A stretch of DNA of 64,000 bases from Alphaproteobacteria bacterium (GCA_017937705.1 JAGBDC010000011.1:34331-98330); one strand, 5' to 3'. Positions 44,367-54,044 are shown, numbered from the stretch's first letter. A program made the numbers and translations. The notes: generated by a model not told the origin, from the letters alone.

Positions 44367-45104
44367 CTATTTATTTCCTTGTCTTTTCATTAAAAAGCTT
44401 TCTAGCATTGCTAATTCTTCACGAGTGTTCGCTCCGGCAACTTCTTCGGCAGAACATTCAACCACCGCACATTTCAAACCTTTTGAACGAGCGATAGCTA
44501 TTGCATCTGTAAGATAATATTCACCGGCGGCATTTTCATTACCGATTTCAGATAAAATATCGACCATAACTTTACCGTCAAAGCACATAATACCGGAATT
44601 GCACAATTTAATAGCCTTTTCTTCATCACTTGCATCTTTAAATTCTACAATTTTAACTAATTCACCATTCTCAATTTTTAAACGACCGTAACGAGCGGCA
44701 TCTGCAGGAGTAAAACCTAATACAACAATTGCATACCCCTCACGACGTTTTTCAATCATTTTTTGGTATGTTCCTACCGTCGTAATCGGATTATCACCGA
44801 AAATAACCAAAACATCACCATCAAAACCTTCTATTTCTTCACGAGCAGATAAAACAGCATTTCCGGTTCCGAGTTGTTGATGTTGAACACAAGTTTTGTG
44901 AGGTGCCACCTCTTTTTTCACCAAATCACCATCAGGAGCAATAACCGTTACAATTTTATCTGCTTTCATTTCTTCCATTGCATCAATAATATGACGAATC
45001 ATCGGCTTTCCGCACAAAGGCATCATAACCTTCGGAAGGTCTGATTGCATACGAGTTCCTTTACCCGCTCCTAAAACAACAGCAGCAACTTTAGAATTAT
45101 TCAT
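44367..45104 (-). CDS. Stand-alone GlmU-like uridylyltransferase domain (NTP transferase)
   Basis: A 245-residue cytoplasmic nucleotidyltransferase whose whole length matches the N-terminal half of GlmU. Landmarks are VVLGAGKGTRMQSDLPKVM near 10-28, HQQLGTGNAVLSA at 74-87, FGDNPI (family GDVPL) near 103, ARYGRLKI, and AAGEYYLTDAIAIA near 193. The left-handed beta-helix acetyltransferase part of bifunctional GlmU is missing: the stop at 44367 is followed directly by another gene with no trace of it. It may make UDP-GlcNAc from GlcNAc-1-phosphate produced elsewhere, or use another sugar phosphate. First gene in the operon with the small membrane protein and pepF. Confidence 0.85.
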   Translation of the reverse strand: MNNSKVAAVVLGAGKGTRMQSDLPKVMMPLCGKPMIRHIIDAMEEMKADKIVTVIAPDGDLVKKEVAPHKTCVQHQQLGTGNAVLSAREEIEGFDGDVLVIFGDNPITTVGTYQKMIEKRREGYAIVVLGFTPADAARYGRLKIENGELVKIVEFKDASDEEKAIKLCNSGIMCFDGKVMVDILSEIGNENAAGEYYLTDAIAIARSKGLKCAVVECSAEEVAGANTREELAMLESFLMKRQGNK

Positions 45105-45187
45105 TATATTTTCCTTTCTAACATTTTTTTAATAACTGTATTCTATATTATCAAATATATCTTATTTGTTAACAAAGGCGGTATTTT

Positions 45188-47317
45188 ATGAAAAAACTTT
45201 TTTTTGCAATATATTTCATTAGTGCTTGTTTTTTGACAACATCTGTTTTTGCCGGAACAAGAGAAGTTTCAAACCCTATAGAATTTGAAAAAATGAAACA
45301 AGGACAGCATCGTCCTACCAAGCAAGTACAGAATTATCCCGGACTTCCTCAAGATAGTGAAGAATTTGCGAAATATATCAGAGAACGTGCTAAAAAAGCC
45401 ACAAGAACATCTCAAGAACTAGTTGATAAAAACTCCGGTATGAGTATTATCAGAAGTGATGAATTTCTGGCTCAACAAGCACAGGGAGATAAATCTACTT
45501 TCCAAAAAATATATGAAGAAGCTCTCAACAAGGTAAATTTTGATAATCGCCAACAACCGGCTGATATTTTGCCGTCATCTGCTACTGAGACTTCGGCCCC
45601 TTCTGAAGCAAAGTTAGCTTCAGAAATTGCCTTAGAACAATATCGTAATCGTCCGGTTGAACAACTGGGATTTGACGTTATTGATGTCGAATTGCCTAAC
45701 GGCGAAATAATTTCTGCTCCGGCTAAAGAACATATTCCGTATTTATCAAGTAAAATTGAAATTATGCCAAACGGTTTAATCAGAATTAGAGAAACTGTTA
45801 CGGTTATTGCAAACGGAGAAAAGTTAAAATATGGCTTATCAAAAGCCTTGCCTAAATATTCTATTTCTCGTGAAAATGTAAAGAATAGTACAATACCATA
45901 TTTGACAAGTGTAAAAATTAATAATACTGAAATAGAATATATCTTAAAAGATGAATTTGATCGTTTTTTAATTACTCCCAAAAAACAATTCCCTTTACAA
46001 AACGGTATTTATACCTATGAATTTGACTATATTCTTGATCGCAAGTTGTGGTACTATGAAGATTTCAACGAATTTTATTGGGATGTTACCGGAAGTTACT
46101 GGAATTTAGCCATCACAAGTGCTATTGCTACCGTGAGACTTCCGATAAATGTACGTTCATTAGGGCAAACTCTTATGACCGGATTTTTGCCGAATAACAT
46201 TACAGAAGAAGGCTCTATTATCACACTAAATCCGCAAAACAATATTTTAGGATTTAAATCATCTCTTCCGCTATTTGCCGGCGAAGGAATGCATATGCTG
46301 ATTCGTATTCCGAAAGAAGGATTTATCGAGCCTGACTTTGGCAAAAAATTTAAGTGGTTCTTAGAAGATTATGGTGATATTTTATTTGCTTTGTTTGGTT
46401 TCGGAGCTATTTTATGTGCTTATTTAATTTCGTGGAAAAACATCGATAAATCCGCATCTGATAATGCGAAAATAAAATATCAAAGAACTCCTGCCTTATA
46501 CAGAATGTTAGCTAAAGGTGTATTTGATAAAACTTCTTTCGGCGCATTTTTACTTGATATGTACAAGAGAGGAATTATTAACATCAACAAAGATGATAAA
46601 GGTATTTCTTTGATAAAGAAAACCAATAATCTCAAATCACTAACTTCTTTAGAAGCGAAAGCCTTAAAGCAAATTTTTACCAATAAAGATGTTGTTTTAA
46701 ACATAACCCCCGAAATAGCAATAAAACTGAAAAAAGCTTATGATTTGGTAGAAAAAGACACTAACAAACGCATTAAATGGTTATTGTTAAAGCTAAATGC
46801 GGGATATGTATTTTTTAGCGCACTTATGATAATTTTAGTCGAATTAGCCATATCTTATTTAAGTATCGATATGTTAAAAACATTCGGAATATTATTGTCA
46901 TCAAGTATAACCGTTGCTCTTTATTGGTTTATATTCAATATTAATCTTAAAAATAAATGGGCAAGAAGAGCTCTTAAATTGTTTGCTGTAATATTGATTG
47001 CTTTTTCAATATTAATGATGACCATATATGTCCATTTCATCTCGGCATTACTCATTGTCGCAATGATATATACCATTTTCACATACAGCAAATTATTTGC
47101 AAAACGCAACGGACTAATTCGTCACAATATAGCAGAAGCTAATAATTTGATGCAAAAACTCAAAAATAACGCAGAACAAATTGTTATGGGATATGAGTTT
47201 GCGAACCAACAACCGAATATTTATTCGTTGGAAGCCGACGATAAATATACTAAATCTGCTCAAATTGAAAATGTATATAAATTGGATATAATTCCGGATA
47301 TTACAAAAATTTTATAG
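45188..47317 (+). CDS. DUF2207 membrane protein
   Basis: A 709-residue protein with a signal peptide (LFFAIYFISACFLTTSVFA, cut near residue 22), a 150-residue poorly conserved exported segment, a beta-rich domain at about 185-370 with the DUF2207 opening (SSKIEIMPNGLIRIRETVTV) and WDVTGSYWNLAI, a membrane helix near 400 (YGDILFALFGFGAILCAYLI), a cytoplasmic winged-helix-like part (LYRMLAKGVFDKTSFGAFLLDMYKRGII), and two or three further helices near 535-620. The family is broadly distributed and lacks a known role. The N-terminal extension is longer than usual. It is divergent from the GlmU-like gene; a weak AAGGCGG precedes the ATG. Confidence 0.82.
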   Translation: MKKLFFAIYFISACFLTTSVFAGTREVSNPIEFEKMKQGQHRPTKQVQNYPGLPQDSEEFAKYIRERAKKATRTSQELVDKNSGMSIIRSDEFLAQQAQGDKSTFQKIYEEALNKVNFDNRQQPADILPSSATETSAPSEAKLASEIALEQYRNRPVEQLGFDVIDVELPNGEIISAPAKEHIPYLSSKIEIMPNGLIRIRETVTVIANGEKLKYGLSKALPKYSISRENVKNSTIPYLTSVKINNTEIEYILKDEFDRFLITPKKQFPLQNGIYTYEFDYILDRKLWYYEDFNEFYWDVTGSYWNLAITSAIATVRLPINVRSLGQTLMTGFLPNNITEEGSIITLNPQNNILGFKSSLPLFAGEGMHMLIRIPKEGFIEPDFGKKFKWFLEDYGDILFALFGFGAILCAYLISWKNIDKSASDNAKIKYQRTPALYRMLAKGVFDKTSFGAFLLDMYKRGIININKDDKGISLIKKTNNLKSLTSLEAKALKQIFTNKDVVLNITPEIAIKLKKAYDLVEKDTNKRIKWLLLKLNAGYVFFSALMIILVELAISYLSIDMLKTFGILLSSSITVALYWFIFNINLKNKWARRALKLFAVILIAFSILMMTIYVHFISALLIVAMIYTIFTYSKLFAKRNGLIRHNIAEANNLMQKLKNNAEQIVMGYEFANQQPNIYSLEADDKYTKSAQIENVYKLDIIPDITKIL

Positions 47318-47340
47318 AAATAAAATCGAGCAAAATTGAG

Positions 47341-47369
47341 AGGGTAGTGAAGTTATTCTTCACTACCCT
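47341..47369. terminator. Hairpin between the DUF2207 gene and the dnaE operon
   Basis: AGGGTAGTGAAG at 47341-47352 is complementary to CTTCACTACCCT at 47358-47369 with a 5-base loop. It includes the stop and last codons of the minus-strand membrane protein. T-runs are short on both sides, so termination is only likely. Confidence 0.6.
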
Positions 47370-48225
47370 TAAAAATTTCGTACTGTTGAACAACCATATA
47401 GTTAACAACTAATACCATAATTGCAAGCAAAACGACATTATAGAGAATCTCACCTAAAATTCCGAATACCCAGAAATTAAGCGGTAAAAGCCCCCCCATA
47501 ATATTAGTAAAATACAACATTAAAATGGCACAAAATAAGGCTATAATTGCCAATGAAATCAACAGTTTCAAGCCATTATCAGAAGTTAATTTAAAGAACG
47601 ATTTAAATGTTGGAAGCTTTTTATTATCCAAAATAAACGCAAAAGCACTATAAAAACGAACAGCAAAAAGTGGTAACAAAAATCCCAATGAAACTACCGC
47701 AAAATATATACTCTCAATTATCCAATTAGGATTAGGAACTCTTGAAATTAACAACGCAAGAGAAACAACAGGAGAAAGATTTATCATAATCCCCAAAACA
47801 AAAGCAATAAACAATTTCCAATCCTGATAATTGATAAGCAAAACCTCACGCACATTTATAAATTCATGTTTAACCGCTATACGATACCACGATTTTAAAA
47901 ACACGCAGATAATCAAAAGTCTCAAAAAGAAAAATGCCGCATATAATGCAATATTATATATATCACATTTAAATGGAATTATTTCCGCATATTCTTGATA
48001 TCCGCAAACCATACTGTTATTAGTAGCAAAAGATAAAATAGCCATCAGCGGAGCAAATATACAACATAAAACGGCAAATGATTTTATATAGTATATCCAT
48101 ATTCCAAACGGTAAAAAGGTTAAAGAGGAAAGAGAGATTTCATTTTTTTCTTTATTCTCAATTGTTTTTATATCACCTATTTTTTGTATTTTTTCGGCAA
48201 TTTTAACCAATTTTTCTTTCATCAT
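47353..48225 (-). CDS. Polytopic membrane protein of unknown function after dnaE
   Basis: A 290-residue inner-membrane protein. The ATG at 48225 overlaps the dnaE stop as TGATG and has AAGGAG 5 bases upstream of a TTG at 48228; a third ATG follows at 48222. After about 35 cytoplasmic residues there are roughly six membrane helices (for instance SFAVLCCIFAPLMAILSF near 48, LYAAFFFLRLLIICVFL near 95, LFIAFVLGIMINLSPVVSLAL near 140, and two near 225-285). The loop between helices 1 and 2 has two Cys. I recognise no family. Coupling to dnaE is odd, since no functional tie is apparent. Confidence 0.75.
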   Translation of the reverse strand: MMKEKLVKIAEKIQKIGDIKTIENKEKNEISLSSLTFLPFGIWIYYIKSFAVLCCIFAPLMAILSFATNNSMVCGYQEYAEIIPFKCDIYNIALYAAFFFLRLLIICVFLKSWYRIAVKHEFINVREVLLINYQDWKLFIAFVLGIMINLSPVVSLALLISRVPNPNWIIESIYFAVVSLGFLLPLFAVRFYSAFAFILDNKKLPTFKSFFKLTSDNGLKLLISLAIIALFCAILMLYFTNIMGGLLPLNFWVFGILGEILYNVVLLAIMVLVVNYMVVQQYEIFKGSEE

Positions 48226-51200
48226 CAAATCTCCTTTACTGTTGTTACACCTTTAACTGCCCTAATTTTACTGATAATTCCGTCATCAGCAAAAGCAAAT
48301 CCGCCCGGCAATTCAATGCGTATATCCCACTCATTGTTTTCAGGTTTAATATAAACCTTATTAGGTCCGTTTCTATCCTTTTGCAAAATTTCACGAATAG
48401 GATGAACAGCCATAATATCACTTATATGAATTATAATACCGTTTGAAACATCTGCAATAGCTTTATCTAAAGTTTCAACACTGTTTATTAAAACACGAGG
48501 GCTTCCGTCTTCGTTTTGCTTTTCAATTGTAGCACTAACTAACAGCGGAAAACCGGAATTAATAATATCCTCACTGCGATTAAGTGTTTCGGAAAACACA
48601 AATCCTTCAAACCCTCCTGTGCTGTCAGTCAAACCTAAAATTGCAAATTTATTGCCTTTTTGAGAAACTCTTTTAGAAAAAGAACTAACACAACCGGCAA
48701 GTTTGGCCCGTAAAGAATCCCCTACTTGCAAACCTCTAAATACTTCACTACAATTCTTAACCCCAAGTTTCTCCATACCTGCTTGATAGCTATCCAACGG
48801 ATGAGCTGACAAATAAAAACTTATCGCCTCAGCCTCAAGATTAAGCCGTTCCAATTCCGGCCAATCGGGAGCTTCTTTCAAACGAACTTGTGCTGATATT
48901 TCCTCTGCTCCGAACAACGAAGTTTGACTACTTGTTTTAAGTTCACAACTTGAACTTATGTGCTGAATAATGTTATCTATATTCGCAAAAAGTTTTCCTC
49001 TATTTTTATCCAAGCAATCAAATGCTCCGGCTTTTATGAGTTGCTCAAGTTGCTTACGATTTATTTGTTTTATATCCATTCTGTGAATAAAGTCGGATAT
49101 ATCCTTAAATTTTCCGTGAGCTTCTCTTTCGGCGACAAGTGCTTTCATATTTGCTTCACCCACACCTTTTATCGCTGCTAAAGCATAAAATATCTTATTA
49201 TCTTTTACCGTAAATTCATAACTGGAATTATTTATATCCGGTTGAACAACTTCTATTCCCATCTTTTTACATTCTTCTTTGAAGAATTTTAATTTATCAG
49301 TATTAATGATATCCATTGTCATCGTTGCACTCATAAACTCTACCGGATAATGAGCTTTTAAATATGCGGTTTGATATGATATCAAAGAATATGCCGCTGC
49401 GTGAGATTTATTAAATCCGTACGAAGCAAACTTTTCCATTTGATCAAAAATACTGGTTGCCGTATCTCTGTCAATACCTTTAGCAACGGCTCCGTCAGTA
49501 AAAATAGTTCTATGCTTAACCATTTCTTCGGCAATTTTTTTACCCATTGCTTTACGTAATTTATCAGCCGCTCCCAATGTATAGCCGGCTAATTCTTGAG
49601 CGATTTTCATAACTTGCTCTTGATAAACCATAATACCATAAGTATTTTTAAGAATCGGCTCTAAATCAGGGTGCAAATAAGTAATTTCTTCTTCCCCGTG
49701 TTTACGACGAATATAGCTTGGAATATTATCCATTGGTCCCGGACGATATAATGACACAATAGCGATAAGATCTTCAAAACGGTCCGGTTTTATTTGTTTA
49801 TGAACCTCTTTCATTCCGGCTGATTCAAATTGGAACACACCGGCTGTATCGCCCCTTTGCAAAAGTTCATAAGTTGCATCATCATCCAAAGGCAAAGTAT
49901 CTACATCAATATCAACCCCATGATTTAACTTTATTAAATCTACTGCTTTTTTAATAGTCGTAAGTGTTTTTAACCCTAAAAAGTCAAATTTAATCAATCC
50001 GGTTTCTTCAATATATTTCATATCGTATTGAGTAACCGGCATATCTGCTTTGGGATCTTTATATAATGGAACTAACAAATCAAGAGGACGATCTCCGATA
50101 ACCACTCCGGCAGCGTGCATACCGGTATTTCGATACAATCCCTCGAGTTTCATTGCTATTTCAAAAAGTTTATTAACCTGCGGATCCTCTTGTCGCATCT
50201 CCTCCAATTCTGCAACTTGTTCAAGAGCTTGTTTCAAACTTGGTTGTTTGCCTTGAACAGGCGGCGGAATCATTTTACTGATTCTGTCAGCTTGTGAGTA
50301 TGGCATTTGCAAAACACGAGCAACATCTCGAATAACGGCCTTTGATTGCAACTTACCATAAGTAATAATTTGCGCAACATGGTCTATACCATACTTATTT
50401 TGCACATATTCTATCGTTTTATAACGATTTTCTTGACAGAAGTCGACGTCAAAGTCCGGCATATTAATACGTTCCGGGTTCAAAAAACGTTCAAAAAGTA
50501 AATCTAATTTCAAGGGATCTAAATCAGTAATACGCAAAGACCATGCCACGATTGAACCGGCACCGGAACCACGTCCCGGACCAACCGGAACTCCATTATT
50601 TTTTGACCATTTAATAAAATCTGCCACAATAAGAAAATATCCGGCAAATCCCATTTTTTCGATAACACTCAATTCATATTCAAGACGAGCATAATATTTT
50701 TTATCAATTTCAAGTTTTTGCTCATCGGTCATACCTTCAAAATAAACATTTATTTTCATCAGTTTATTTAGACCGATATATGCTTGCTCCCGAATATATT
50801 CATTTTGCGTCTTTCCTTCCGGACATTCAAAAATCGGAAGAAGCGGAGCAACAAACTCAAGCATAAAATTACAACGTTTGGCAATTTGAACCGTATTTGC
50901 CGTAGCCTCCGGCAAATCTTTGAAAAGTTCCAACATTTCTGTTGTTGTTTTCAAACGTTGATTCGGCGAATAATGCGGGCGGTTTTCATTTGCCACATAT
51001 TCTCCCATCGCAATACAAACCAAAGCATCGTGGGCTTCATACATCTCGGCATCAAAGAAAAAAGCCTCATTAGTTGCTACTAACGGAATATTATGTTTGT
51101 ATGCCAGCTCCAAAAACACCGGTTCTGTTTTAGTTTCCTTATCCAAGCCGATACGAGAAACTTCCATATACAACCGGTTACCATAAATTTCTTTGAGCTG

Positions 51201-51701
51201 AAGTATAAAATCTTCAGCTTCATCAATACGATTTTCTAAAATCAATCGTCCTGCCTGACCATCGGCACCGGCAGTTAATATAATCAAGCCTTCATTATAT
51301 TTTTTTAAGTCTTCAAGTGTAATTTGTGGCTTTTCAGCCATAGATGTAAGACCACCCAAATAAGATTGTTGCATAAGCTTTATGATATTCATATACCCTG
51401 CTTGATTTTGAATAAGTAAAACAATCTTATCAGGCTCTACAATTTTTCCTTTAGATTTAAGAACATCATCTGCATCCGGATTACGCAAATACATCTGTGT
51501 TCCTAAAATAGGTTTAACTCCGCATTTCGGTGCCATCGCAGAAAAAGCCTTTGCTCCGAACATCGTTGAAGTATCGGTTACTGCAACGGCAGGAAAGCCC
51601 ATTTCCGCAATTTTTTCGGTAAGTGCGGGCATTTTCATTGCTCCCTCTAAAAGAGAGTATGCCGAATGCACTCGCAAATGTACAAATTGCGGATCAATCA
51701 T
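48225..51701 (-). CDS. dnaE: DNA polymerase III alpha subunit
   Basis: The main replicative polymerase, 1158 residues, the usual DnaE1 length. Order of domains: N-terminal PHP (VHLRVHSAYSLLEGAMKM, FPAVAVTDTSTMFG), palm with GRGSGAGSIVAWSL and the catalytic MPDFDVDFCQENR near 400, the thumb and fingers (YGIMVYQEQVMKIAQELAGY, DKLRKAMGKK), helix-hairpin-helix (IKQINRKQLEQLIKAGAFD), and the OB fold near 990-1070. The PHP metal residues look altered (HVHS to RVHS), as in enzymes without PHP exonuclease activity. AGGAAA precedes the ATG. It is the third gene in an operon after two small envelope genes. Confidence 0.97.
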   Translation of the reverse strand: MIDPQFVHLRVHSAYSLLEGAMKMPALTEKIAEMGFPAVAVTDTSTMFGAKAFSAMAPKCGVKPILGTQMYLRNPDADDVLKSKGKIVEPDKIVLLIQNQAGYMNIIKLMQQSYLGGLTSMAEKPQITLEDLKKYNEGLIILTAGADGQAGRLILENRIDEAEDFILQLKEIYGNRLYMEVSRIGLDKETKTEPVFLELAYKHNIPLVATNEAFFFDAEMYEAHDALVCIAMGEYVANENRPHYSPNQRLKTTTEMLELFKDLPEATANTVQIAKRCNFMLEFVAPLLPIFECPEGKTQNEYIREQAYIGLNKLMKINVYFEGMTDEQKLEIDKKYYARLEYELSVIEKMGFAGYFLIVADFIKWSKNNGVPVGPGRGSGAGSIVAWSLRITDLDPLKLDLLFERFLNPERINMPDFDVDFCQENRYKTIEYVQNKYGIDHVAQIITYGKLQSKAVIRDVARVLQMPYSQADRISKMIPPPVQGKQPSLKQALEQVAELEEMRQEDPQVNKLFEIAMKLEGLYRNTGMHAAGVVIGDRPLDLLVPLYKDPKADMPVTQYDMKYIEETGLIKFDFLGLKTLTTIKKAVDLIKLNHGVDIDVDTLPLDDDATYELLQRGDTAGVFQFESAGMKEVHKQIKPDRFEDLIAIVSLYRPGPMDNIPSYIRRKHGEEEITYLHPDLEPILKNTYGIMVYQEQVMKIAQELAGYTLGAADKLRKAMGKKIAEEMVKHRTIFTDGAVAKGIDRDTATSIFDQMEKFASYGFNKSHAAAYSLISYQTAYLKAHYPVEFMSATMTMDIINTDKLKFFKEECKKMGIEVVQPDINNSSYEFTVKDNKIFYALAAIKGVGEANMKALVAEREAHGKFKDISDFIHRMDIKQINRKQLEQLIKAGAFDCLDKNRGKLFANIDNIIQHISSSCELKTSSQTSLFGAEEISAQVRLKEAPDWPELERLNLEAEAISFYLSAHPLDSYQAGMEKLGVKNCSEVFRGLQVGDSLRAKLAGCVSSFSKRVSQKGNKFAILGLTDSTGGFEGFVFSETLNRSEDIINSGFPLLVSATIEKQNEDGSPRVLINSVETLDKAIADVSNGIIIHISDIMAVHPIREILQKDRNGPNKVYIKPENNEWDIRIELPGGFAFADDGIISKIRAVKGVTTVKEI

Positions 51702-51715
51702 AATATTTTCCTAAA

Positions 51716-51871
51716 TTACCAAGCAACACCACCGATACAACGTTTTGGATTTTTTTCACAAATTTCTTTATCGGAATTCATTTCATATAAACGACGACGA
51801 TCTTCTTTCAGTTCTCCGGCTACACATCCGGAAATTACAAAAATCATCAATATAAGTAAAAATTTTTTCAT
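51716..51871 (-). CDS. 51-residue lipoprotein upstream of dnaE
   Basis: A very small gene, read by eye: ATG at 51871, TAA at 51718-51716. The product begins MKKFLLILMIFVISGCVAG, a compact signal peptide with lipobox ISGC and lipidated Cys16 (mature length 36 residues). The mature part is charged (ELKEDRRRLYEMN) and has two more Cys at 38 and 45 (EICEKNPKRC), then ends GGVAW. AGGA lies 7 bases before the start. It lies 8 bases after the 122-residue gene and 14 bases before dnaE, so it is well embedded in the operon. The Cys pair suggests a disulfide in the periplasm. No family recognised. Confidence 0.8.
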   Translation of the reverse strand: MKKFLLILMIFVISGCVAGELKEDRRRLYEMNSDKEICEKNPKRCIGGVAW

Positions 51872-51879
51872 ATTTTTTC

Positions 51880-52248
51880 CTAAAATTTAAATGTAAACTT
51901 AAGAGCAAAGAATATCATTAAAACCATAAATATTCTTGCCAAATGACGAAACCATAAACTACGATTGTACTCTGCAGAACTTCTCCATGTTCCCAACAAA
52001 AGAGAAAATGAATAGAAAATCATTGAAAATGAAGAAGCCAGATATAAGATTGTCAAAACAACTGTAGATGTTTCAATAGGGTTATTCGGAGATATATAAT
52101 AAGAAAGAATAGTATAACCTTTGAGCTTATGAATCAGCATTTTACCGAAAAATCTGCTCAAGAAAGTAATTATGGGCAAACCAAGAACGCCAAACTTCCA
52201 AAAAGTACTGGCTAAATCTATTTCCCCATCCATTAATTTTTTAAACAT
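51880..52248 (-). CDS. Small membrane protein of unknown function, first in the dnaE operon
   Basis: A 122-residue protein with three predicted membrane helices at about 14-32 (FWKFGVLGLPIITFLSRFF), 60-84 (STVVLTILYLASSFSMIFYSFSLLL) and 103-120 (LARIFMVLMIFFALKF). The tail is basic. I recognise no family. ATG at 52248 has only a weak purine stretch upstream. It ends 8 bases before the 51-residue lipoprotein gene, so with dnaE and the distal membrane protein it makes a four-gene unit. Confidence 0.7.
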   Translation of the reverse strand: MFKKLMDGEIDLASTFWKFGVLGLPIITFLSRFFGKMLIHKLKGYTILSYYISPNNPIETSTVVLTILYLASSFSMIFYSFSLLLGTWRSSAEYNRSLWFRHLARIFMVLMIFFALKFTFKF

Positions 52249-52337
52249 AGTATGTAAAATCCCTTCATTATTAAACAGGATTCATAATGTTACAAAGTGC
52301 CGCTTTGTGCAAGCAATTTTTATCAGTTTTGCCTATA

Positions 52338-54044
52338 CTAAAAATAACGAATAATCTTTTTATATGGTTTCAATCCCAATTTTTTGTGAACATCAGCTAT
52401 TTTTGCAGAATATTCGCCCCATAGAGTATATTTATTAATGAATTTTTCTGCTTGTTCCGGCGATTTGGACAACTGTACTGCAATTGTTTCATCTAACATT
52501 TTGTGCAATACGCTATCTAAAACATCAAAATCTATTTGTAAAAGTCCTTCCTGATTAAAACTTATTGCATTATGCTCCAACAAATAATTAAATTGAATTA
52601 ATTCTCCCATTCTATGCGGCAACATGTGATGAGGACGAGCTGCTAAAAACATTCTGCCGACAATATAGCTCACATATATTTTTTTCAATGTATCAGAGCC
52701 AATCACTCCATTTTTTACATAATAAGGCATAAATGTCAGAGAAATTGTATCTGCTTTGTGCTCCTCAATTATGTGTTTATATATTCCTAATGCATTTTGA
52801 TATTCGCTTCCCGGTCCTAATGAATGTCCGTTTTCATGTCCGATAACAAACAAGTGGTCCGCTTCTTTATCAAAATATTGATGCAATGATTTATCAACCA
52901 ATCTGTCTAAAATAGCCTGTTGTTTCAATTTATCTCCACTCATTCGCACTTGACGATGATATACATTTCTGCGTCCGCCACCTGTCTTTACGGACAACTT
53001 ATCATTATTCGGCAAATTTTGTGCTGTTGTAATTCCGCCACGACATTGAGCATAATCACCTTGCAACTCAACAATATCGGCATCAACCATTGTTTGTTTG
53101 AGTTCTTCTCCATTCAAAATTGTTTGATTATATTTATCTGCATAAGGCATTAAACGTGCTAAATCAGGAAGGTGATGCTTAAATTTCAAAATTAAATCGG
53201 TTCCGTCTTTATTGACAATCCCCACTCTCACACCCAACATATCTTTAGAAACCGCTTCAATTTTATGGATATTGATAAGCTCTGCAAGTTCTTTATTATC
53301 ATAAATCGTCGGAGTTATTTCATCATCATAATTTTCCCGACTTATCGTAAATTCGAGCGGAGTATCTTGCATAACCGCCCAATGTTTATCGGCAAGCATA
53401 TCCATATCCTCATTATTTTGCAAAAATGCTTGTGCTTGCCAGCCTAAATATTCCTTAAACTCGTTATTGCTTGTATAATAAGCCGCAACTTCCAACTCAT
53501 TGGCAATATACGAAAATTCATCAGCAAAATATTCGGTATAATCAATCCCTTTCAATTCTTTACCATCACGACGAACCATTGTTCTGGCGCTTAAAATATT
53601 TTGAACTTCCTTAATTTTACCTTCTTTAATCATTTTAAGTAAAATATCGTGAAATTCTTCTATCTCCAAATCTTGAGGATAAAAATTACGACCTTTAAGC
53701 AAAGTTATATTTTCAAAAAGCTCAATCGGTTGTTCATCAACACCATTAAATCCGGCAACTCCGTTTATGGAATTGAAAAGCTCCAAAGCTTTTGCGATAT
53801 GAGAACTGTTTACGGCATTTTCTTCCAAATATTTTTTTGCGGATAAATTGTAAGGATTGTCTTGTTCTAACGCAACATTATTCATCATTTTTGCTGCATC
53901 TGTCAAATGTTGCAAAGCTTTTTTATCCCCCTCAGTTAAAGCTTGGTATCCGGCAAAATCCCTATTTACAAGTTCAATATTTATAGACTTGTTATTCATC
54001 ATATCTGCAAGCTGCTCTTCGCTATACTTAATCTTAAAATCCAT
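52338..54044 (-). CDS. M49-like (dipeptidyl-peptidase III-related) zinc metallohydrolase
   Basis: A 568-residue soluble protein without a signal peptide. The zinc motif is HENGH (H403, E404, H407) inside FVIGHENGHSLGPGSE, and EEHKAD at 427-432 supplies the likely third ligand. The order HExxH-EExKAD recalls family M49 and the plant Nudix-fused homologues, in which I remember HECCHGIGP and EECKAD, and differs from classic DPP III with HExxxH. The N-terminal 330 residues are mostly helical and include a stretch with KVLGVRVG-like MLGVRVGIVNKDG. Possible peptide or small-molecule hydrolase. It starts 11 bases inside the preceding Memo-AMMECR1 gene, so the two are coupled. Confidence 0.65.
   Translation of the reverse strand: MDFKIKYSEEQLADMMNNKSINIELVNRDFAGYQALTEGDKKALQHLTDAAKMMNNVALEQDNPYNLSAKKYLEENAVNSSHIAKALELFNSINGVAGFNGVDEQPIELFENITLLKGRNFYPQDLEIEEFHDILLKMIKEGKIKEVQNILSARTMVRRDGKELKGIDYTEYFADEFSYIANELEVAAYYTSNNEFKEYLGWQAQAFLQNNEDMDMLADKHWAVMQDTPLEFTISRENYDDEITPTIYDNKELAELINIHKIEAVSKDMLGVRVGIVNKDGTDLILKFKHHLPDLARLMPYADKYNQTILNGEELKQTMVDADIVELQGDYAQCRGGITTAQNLPNNDKLSVKTGGGRRNVYHRQVRMSGDKLKQQAILDRLVDKSLHQYFDKEADHLFVIGHENGHSLGPGSEYQNALGIYKHIIEEHKADTISLTFMPYYVKNGVIGSDTLKKIYVSYIVGRMFLAARPHHMLPHRMGELIQFNYLLEHNAISFNQEGLLQIDFDVLDSVLHKMLDETIAVQLSKSPEQAEKFINKYTLWGEYSAKIADVHKKLGLKPYKKIIRYF

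Noticed and set aside
45472-45981. 169-residue minus-strand frame in the DUF2207 gene
   Set aside because: Lies antisense to the exported domain of that gene with Ser/Ile-rich composition typical of shadows.
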